In this document: positions 52,648-54,897 of the stretch, piece after piece | Numbering within the stretch: the first letter of the stretch is position 1 | How the letters are laid out: each line of letters opens with the position of its first letter | Assembly (NCBI GenBank): GCA_025210295.1 | Contig: JAOASC010000042.1 | Location: 1 to 54,897, forward strand | Source: Flavobacteriales bacterium | Lineage (GTDB): Bacteria > Bacteroidota > Bacteroidia > Flavobacteriales_D > Parvicellaceae | Direction of reading: 5' to 3' | DNA: 54,897 bases | Notes under the pieces: model-generated | Told to the model about the DNA's origin: nothing | The model's input: the letters and a program-made list of their open reading frames with translations, nothing else | Database searches by the model: none | Position numbers and translations under genes: made by a program

Positions 52648-54897
52648 ATGAAAACGAAACATTACTTTTTAACACTTTTATTAACCGCTTCTTTTTCTGC
52701 TCTATTTGGGCAACGAAATCGAGTTGATTATGACCGAGATACGAAGTGGAATTTTGGATTAAATGCTGGGGGAACTTGGCAAGAAAAAGAATTGGATTTT
52801 GTAAATTATCCTGGCTTTAGTGGTGGGCTTACATTAGGTCGATCTATCTACGAAAAAGAGGGAAGGTTGTTGTCTTTTGATTTGAGAGGGAGATTGTTGG
52901 CAGGACAAACTTCAGGATGGAGTACTGTACCATCATATGACTCTACTTTGTTTTCAAATCATCCAGATGGGGTTGGCTATAAAAATTATCGCTTTGAATA
53001 TGGAGAGGGGTCATTAGAATTAGTCGTAAATGCACATCGTTTAAGAGAACGAACAGGAATCTTGCTATACGGATTTGGAGGTGTAGGGCTAGTCTCGCAT
53101 TCTATCAAGCATAATTACAAAGATGGTGCTGATTGGTATGATTATTCGTTGGTTGATTCAACAGCTAATAAAGATCTTGTTGCATTTAACTTGAAAAGCT
53201 TTTTCAATGATAAAAAATGGGAAACTGATAATGCGTTTTTCTCAGGGAATCAAACATTAGTGATGCCCTCTTTAGGACTTGGGTTGGGGTATCAAGTGAC
53301 GCCACAATTTTCTTTAGGTGTTGAACATAAAGTAACATTTGGATTAAACGATAATTTAGATGGATATATAGATGGTAAAAATGATCGTTATCACTATACC
53401 AACTTTAATTTAAGATGGAACTTGTTTAGAGGAAATGGAACAGGAAATGGTTCTTATATACCAGAAGAACGACCATTGCCTAATCAAGGAGGAAATCCCA
53501 ATCCATCTAGTAATGGAAATGTGGATGATTATTCAACAAACCCATCTACTGATGTACCACAAGGGAATAAACCACTTGTTAATATTACACGACCAGCAAG
53601 TAATGGCGGGAGCGTTTATACAATGAATTATAATGTAAAAGCTAAAGTTTATTATGTCGACGGTCGAAACGATATTGTATTTAAGCATAATGGAGTCATC
53701 GTTAACAGCTTTAATTATAGTCCATCTTCTAAAGTTCTAGAAGTGAATGTGATTCTAACGCCTGGTGCAAATACATTTGTAGTTACAGGAACTAATGCTT
53801 ATGGTTCTGATACAGATACTAAGACGATCAATTATAACAAAATCTGTAATAAGCCAACAATTACATACACTCAACCATTGAATAATGGTAAGGTGATTAG
53901 TGTTGCTTCAACAACTATAAAAGCTAAAATTCTTAATGTATCGAATAGGAATATGTTAGTGTTTAAGCACAATGGAGTTATGAATAATAACTTTACATTT
54001 AATACATCAACCAAGGCTTTTGTTGCTACAGTTAATTGTGTAGAGGGCAGTAATGTCTTTGAAATTGAAGCTAGAAATGAATGTGGGGAAAAAAGTAATA
54101 GTAGAACAATTGTTTTTAATGAGCCAATTAAAAATACACCTCCTCCAATCGTAACAATAACCAATCCGAATACGTCTCCGTATACAACAACTGCTAGCTC
54201 ATATAATTTGGGTGCAACTGTACTTTATGTGGATGGAGCTTCTCAAATTCAATTTAAATTAAATGGGGTAGCTACTAATGCATTTTCTTATAATGTGAAT
54301 ACAAAGGTTTTGAATGCCTCAATTAATTTACAAAATGGGAATAATGTTGTTGAAATAAAGGCGACAAACCCTTATGGAATGGATACTAAAACAACTGTAA
54401 TTGTTCGAAAACAATTAGAGCAAACTCCACCACCAGTGGTTACCATTAGCTACCCAGCTACAAGCCCTTACTCAGTTAGTGTCAATAACTCAGTTGTGAA
54501 TGGAATGGTTTACAATGTGAACAGTTCAAGTCAAATTCAAGTAACAGTAAATGGAATGTTGTTGAATAACTTTGTGTACAATACAAGTACTAAGAAAATA
54601 AGTTTTACAGCGAACTTAAATCTTGGGTCAAATGTTGTCTCGATAACAGCAACAAATATTGCAGGAGTAGATACTAAGTCAACAACTATTGTGTATAAAA
54701 AGCCAGTAGCAATGTTGCCACCAGTAGTTAGTTTTATTAATCCTATGGTTTCGCCTTATACTGTTAGCATGAGTAACTTTACAGTAAAAGCTAAAGTGTT
54801 GAATGTAACATCTGCTAATCAAATTACAGTAACACATAATGGAACTGTTATACCAGCTAGCTTTAACAATTCGACTAAAGAGGTCATTATAAATCAA
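52648..54897 (+). CDS. Surface protein with barrel-like N-domain and Ig-like repeats (partial)
   Basis: An open reading frame with no stop before the window edge: 750 residues seen, C-terminus missing. The ATG at 52648 begins a clear signal peptide (1-22, SALFG); an in-frame ATG at 52582 would put 22 odd residues before it. Residues about 25-245 look like an outer-membrane beta-barrel or OmpA-like beta-domain, then a Pro/Asn/Gly-rich linker (250-308). From 309 come repeats starting at 309, 402, 499, 595 and 691 (93-97 residues each), with the patterns PPxVTIxxPxTSPYT, NGxxxNxFxYNxxTK and LxxGxNxVxIxATNxxGxDTK. These look like Ig-like (bacterial adhesin) domains; surface adhesion is likely. 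Confidence 0.82.
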   Translation, partial: MKTKHYFLTLLLTASFSALFGQRNRVDYDRDTKWNFGLNAGGTWQEKELDFVNYPGFSGGLTLGRSIYEKEGRLLSFDLRGRLLAGQTSGWSTVPSYDSTLFSNHPDGVGYKNYRFEYGEGSLELVVNAHRLRERTGILLYGFGGVGLVSHSIKHNYKDGADWYDYSLVDSTANKDLVAFNLKSFFNDKKWETDNAFFSGNQTLVMPSLGLGLGYQVTPQFSLGVEHKVTFGLNDNLDGYIDGKNDRYHYTNFNLRWNLFRGNGTGNGSYIPEERPLPNQGGNPNPSSNGNVDDYSTNPSTDVPQGNKPLVNITRPASNGGSVYTMNYNVKAKVYYVDGRNDIVFKHNGVIVNSFNYSPSSKVLEVNVILTPGANTFVVTGTNAYGSDTDTKTINYNKICNKPTITYTQPLNNGKVISVASTTIKAKILNVSNRNMLVFKHNGVMNNNFTFNTSTKAFVATVNCVEGSNVFEIEARNECGEKSNSRTIVFNEPIKNTPPPIVTITNPNTSPYTTTASSYNLGATVLYVDGASQIQFKLNGVATNAFSYNVNTKVLNASINLQNGNNVVEIKATNPYGMDTKTTVIVRKQLEQTPPPVVTISYPATSPYSVSVNNSVVNGMVYNVNSSSQIQVTVNGMLLNNFVYNTSTKKISFTANLNLGSNVVSITATNIAGVDTKSTTIVYKKPVAMLPPVVSFINPMVSPYTVSMSNFTVKAKVLNVTSANQITVTHNGTVIPASFNNSTKEVIINQ

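Noticed and set aside
1..54897. tRNA, rRNA, insertion sequences, prophage or toxin-antitoxin genes
   Set aside because: Looked for on both strands by eye; no cloverleaf-like, transposase, integrase or phage gene was found.

Overview
The window looks like chromosomal DNA from a member of the Bacteroidota, most likely the Flavobacteriales. Evidence: AT-rich sequence; a short 287-residue primary sigma factor; many TAnnTTTG -7 elements upstream of genes; a fused LpxC-FabZ enzyme; a long GAPDH with a ~130-residue N-terminal extension; type IX secretion (T9SS) C-terminal sorting domains; DUF5686 and DUF4856 proteins; and almost no Shine-Dalgarno sequences. Genus cannot be fixed from the sequence alone. 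I saw no tRNA, rRNA, insertion sequence, prophage or CRISPR array.

Layout. 1-7.75 kb (minus strand): a DUF4856 lipoprotein, purN-marC, a HAD phosphatase with a YfcE-like phosphoesterase, gap, rpoD and an HtrA protease. 8.0-13.6 kb (plus): a membrane-anchored TPR-LuxR regulator followed by a four-gene surface-protein operon (small lipoprotein, GLUG-repeat T9SS protein, tail-fibre-like protein, T9SS protein) ending in a strong terminator. 13.7-18.6 kb: dxs, then yicC-gmk-nadD, then a membrane-anchored protein built from Ile-Pro repeats. rarA lies convergently at 18.6-19.9 kb.

20.0-29.1 kb: one tightly packed nine-gene run for envelope biogenesis (small unknown protein, OmpH/Skp-like protein, lpxD, lpxC-fabZ, lpxA, M28 peptidase, T9SS-type serine protease, idi, lipoprotein). 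29.2-35.1 kb: ileS, a TraR/DksA-like protein, an SdpI-like protein, lspA and ansA. 35.5-38.1 kb: an ExbB / 4-TM protein / ExbD / ExbD energy-transducing operon behind a structured leader. 38.2-43.0 kb: tatC, a DUF5686 outer-membrane protein, lptB and tsaB.

43.1-52.3 kb (minus): a very large alpha-2-macroglobulin-like lipoprotein, murB, two tandem thioredoxins with a small membrane protein and a Crp/Fnr regulator, and purQ. 52.6 kb to the right edge (plus): an open-ended surface protein with an outer-membrane-like N-terminal domain and at least four complete ~96-residue Ig-like repeats; its end lies outside the window.

Most genes are housekeeping. Points worth a second look: rarA seems to need a non-canonical ATT start; dxs, murB and two unknown genes have a -7 element only 6-8 nt before the start codon, suggesting leaderless mRNAs; several apparent TTG starts are really part of the -7 element; a perfect palindrome sits just where an activator would bind upstream of the surface operon; and the Ile-Pro-repeat protein is a family I do not recognise.
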